DNA of 8,190 nt from an uncultured Pseudomonadota bacterium. GTDB taxonomy: Bacteria > Pseudomonadota > Gammaproteobacteria > Burkholderiales > SG8-39. The notes under the pieces were generated by a model. The model was not told where the DNA came from, ran no database searches, and worked only from the letters and a program-made list of their open reading frames with translations. The stretch is from positions 1 to 8,190 of the forward strand of contig CAITSH010000525.1 of NCBI GenBank assembly GCA_903895005.1, in the 5' to 3' direction. This document shows positions 6,262-8,190 of this stretch, one piece after another (the first letter of the stretch is position 1; every line of letters starts with the position of its first letter). The position numbers were made by a program, and so were the translations under genes.

Positions 6262-8190
6262 TCAGAGCCGTTTGAGTCGATATAACATCTCGAGCGCTTC
6301 GCGCGGACTTAGCTCGTCGGGATTCACGGAATCGAGCAGTTCACGGGCTGCATCGATCTCGGGCTCGGGTTCGGCCGGCGTCTGTCCGGGGGCAAAAAGG
6401 TCGGTCTGTCCGCCACGTGCGAGGCTGTCGTTTTCAAGCAACTGCAGATATTTGCGCGCGCTCTTGATCACCGGCTTGGGGACGCCTGCTAGCGCGGCCA
6501 CCTGCAGTCCGTAACTCTGGCTGGCAGGGCCTTCCTCTACGGCATGAAGGAAAACGATGGAATCCTTGTGTTCAACAGCGTCGAGGTGAACGTTGACGGC
6601 CTGCCTGTATTCCAATGCCAGGCGGGTCAATTCGAAATAGTGCGTGGCAAAAAGCGTATAGGCGCGACTTTTTTCCAGCAAATGTCGGGCAATGGCCCAG
6701 GCGAGTGCGAGCCCGTCGAAGGTGGACGTGCCGCGACCGACTTCGTCCATCAGGACAAGGCTCTTGTCTGTCGCGTTGTGCAGGATATTCGCCGACTCGG
6801 TCATTTCGACCATAAAGGTCGAGCGTCCGCCCGCCAGGTCGTCGGATGCGCCGATACGCGTAAAAATCTGGTCGACAGGACCGATTCTGGCGGACGCTGC
6901 CGGCACGCATGCGCCGACGTGCGCCATCAGCACAATTAGCGCGACTTGACGCATGTACGTCGATTTCCCGCCCATGTTGGGGCCGGTGATCAGCAGCAAC
7001 TGGCGCGTTGTGGAGAGGTGGCAGTCGTTCGGAATGAAGGTCTCGATCTGCGCTTCGACAACGGGGTGGCGGCCGCCTTCAATATTTATCAGCGGTTCCT
7101 CGGTGAATTGCGGCCGGCAGTGCCCGCGCCGCGAGGCGATCGCTGCGAAACAGGCAAGGACATCCAGTTGCGCGAGGGCCCTGCTGGTCCGCTGCAGCAC
7201 CGCAACGTGCGGCAGCAGCCTTGCGAGCAGGTCGTCGTACAGCGATTTTTCCAGTGCGAGCGCGCGATCGCGGGCCGAAAGCGCCTTGTCCTCGAAAACC
7301 TTCAGTTCCGGCGTGATGTAGCGTTCGGCGTTCTTGAGGGTTTGCCTGCGCCGGTAATCGTCCGGAACCTTGTCGGACTGGCCATTGGTGACCTCGATGT
7401 AAAAGCCATGGACGCGGTTGTATTCCACGCGCAGGTTGGGGATGCCGGTGCGTTCGCGTTCACGCAATTCGAGCTTCGCGAGAAAATCCCCCGAATGCGT
7501 TTGCAGTGCGCGCAACTCGTCGAGATCGGCGGAGTAGCCGTCGGCGATGACGCCGCCTTCCCGCAGCAGCGCGGATGGTTCCTCAAGCACGGCACTTTGC
7601 AGCAGAGCCAGGCATTCGACCGGCACGGCGAGGTCGCCCCGCAGCGTATCCAGCACGCCTGCCGGTCCGGCGGGTAGGGCAGCGGGGACGCTGTCTAGCA
7701 GAGCAAGGCTGTTACGCAGCGCCGACAGGTCCCTTGGTCGCGCGGTCTGCAGCGCAATCCGCCCGGTAATGCGCTCAACGTCGGCGAAGCGACGCAGCAG
7801 AGTGTGCACCGTATCGTGACAGGGACGGTCCCCACCCAGTGCGCTGACCGCGTCCTGGCGGGCATTGAGTATCGCGCGGTCGCGTAGCGGATGGTGGACC
7901 CAGTAGCGCAACAGTCGGCTGCCCATTCCGGTCGCGCATTCATCCAGCATGGAAAACAGCGTCGGCGAGGCTTCGCCGCGAAGCGTTTCGGTGAGTTCGA
8001 GGTTGCGCCGGGTCGCGGCGTCGAGGCGGACGTATTCGCTGATGCGCTCGGGAATAATCGCGCTGACGTGGGTAAGCGCCTGTCCCTGCGTTTTCTTTGC
8101 ATATTCGAGCAATGCGCCTGCGGCCGCGATGGCGGGGCGCAGGTCTTCACAACCGTAACCGGCCAGCCCTGAGGCGCCCAGTTGCGCCAG
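6262..8190 (-). CDS. mutS: MutS, DNA mismatch recognition ATPase (N-terminal part outside the window)
   Basis: MutS recognises mismatches and small loops after replication and recruits MutL. The window holds 642 codons and the stop; the frame is open to the right edge, and roughly 210-220 N-terminal residues, including the mismatch-contacting F-x-E motif, lie beyond it. Visible from the edge are the end of the connector domain (ending [17 protein letters not shown]), the core domain ([13 protein letters not shown], then the [14 protein letters not shown] segment) and the clamp domain ([12 protein letters not shown]). The ATPase follows, with Walker [10 protein letters not shown] (bases 6984-6958) and Walker B with its DE pair (6747-6742) followed by the [10 protein letters not shown] segment. 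QTDLF (6408-6394) fits the beta-clamp-binding consensus. The protein ends with a helix ([15 protein letters not shown]) like the tetramerisation segment of E. coli MutS. The TTG at 8112 is not the start, since conserved MutS sequence continues upstream. MutS2 is excluded by the lack of a Smr domain. The lipoprotein gene follows downstream. Confidence 0.98.
   Translation of the reverse strand: MAQLGASGLAGYGCEDLRPAIAAAGALLEYAKKTQGQALTHVSAIIPERISEYVRLDAATRRNLELTETLRGEASPTLFSMLDECATGMGSRLLRYWVHHPLRDRAILNARQDAVSALGGDRPCHDTVHTLLRRFADVERITGRIALQTARPRDLSALRNSLALLDSVPAALPAGPAGVLDTLRGDLAVPVECLALLQSAVLEEPSALLREGGVIADGYSADLDELRALQTHSGDFLAKLELRERERTGIPNLRVEYNRVHGFYIEVTNGQSDKVPDDYRRRQTLKNAERYITPELKVFEDKALSARDRALALEKSLYDDLLARLLPHVAVLQRTSRALAQLDVLACFAAIASRRGHCRPQFTEEPLINIEGGRHPVVEAQIETFIPNDCHLSTTRQLLLITGPNMGGKSTYMRQVALIVLMAHVGACVPAASARIGPVDQIFTRIGASDDLAGGRSTFMVEMTESANILHNATDKSLVLMDEVGRGTSTFDGLALAWAIARHLLEKSRAYTLFATHYFELTRLALEYRQAVNVHLDAVEHKDSIVFLHAVEEGPASQSYGLQVAALAGVPKPVIKSARKYLQLLENDSLARGGQTDLFAPGQTPAEPEPEIDAARELLDSVNPDELSPREALEMLYRLKRL

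Noticed and set aside
6946..7677. Plus-strand open frame of 243 codons opposite mutS
   Set aside because: It is antisense to conserved MutS core, clamp and ATPase coding sequence, and no independent coding signal was seen.
8112..8190. TTG at 8112 as the mutS start
   Set aside because: The frame continues to the window edge and encodes conserved MutS connector sequence ([11 protein letters not shown] spans this point), so the gene simply runs off the window.

Overview
The window looks like ordinary chromosomal DNA of a fairly GC-rich proteobacterium, most likely a gammaproteobacterium and possibly a betaproteobacterium. The main reasons are a ClpB whose key ATPase residues fall at almost the same positions as in Escherichia coli, a sigma-32-type heat-shock promoter in front of it, and a proteobacterial-type MutS with a beta-clamp motif and a C-terminal oligomerisation segment. 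No mobile element, phage gene, tRNA, rRNA or CRISPR array was seen.

Layout. Positions 1-151 are a leader region, visibly more AT-rich than the rest, with a good sigma-70-like promoter and an 18-bp near-palindrome. It precedes a LysR-type regulator (152-1072, +). Converging on it with a gap of only 36 bases is a soluble Ser/Thr protein kinase with a C-terminal cyclic-nucleotide-binding domain (2401-1109, -). The 140-base region 2402-2541 is a divergent promoter region. It carries a heat-shock promoter for clpB (2542-5160, +) and a promoter-like pair facing the kinase that would give a leaderless mRNA. The 78-base gap between clpB and the next gene, which converges on it, holds a 12-bp palindrome and a strong hairpin. 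After it come a predicted lipoprotein of the calcineurin-like phosphoesterase superfamily (6216-5239, -) and mutS (8190-6262, -). mutS lacks its N-terminal part because the window ends inside the gene. The last two genes are co-directional and closely spaced, so the phosphoesterase is probably cotranscribed downstream of mutS.

How the genes relate. ClpB (protein disaggregation) and MutS (mismatch repair) are housekeeping stress and maintenance proteins. The kinase is the least conventional gene: one polypeptide appears to combine a complete Hanks-type catalytic domain with a cNMP sensor, and it shares an upstream region with a heat-shock gene. That arrangement suggests, but does not prove, a stress-linked signalling role. 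I found no convincing undescribed multi-gene system. The observations most worth following up are the kinase-cNMP fusion and its possible leaderless start, the LysR operator-promoter arrangement, and the non-canonical metal-site motifs of the lipoprotein phosphoesterase.
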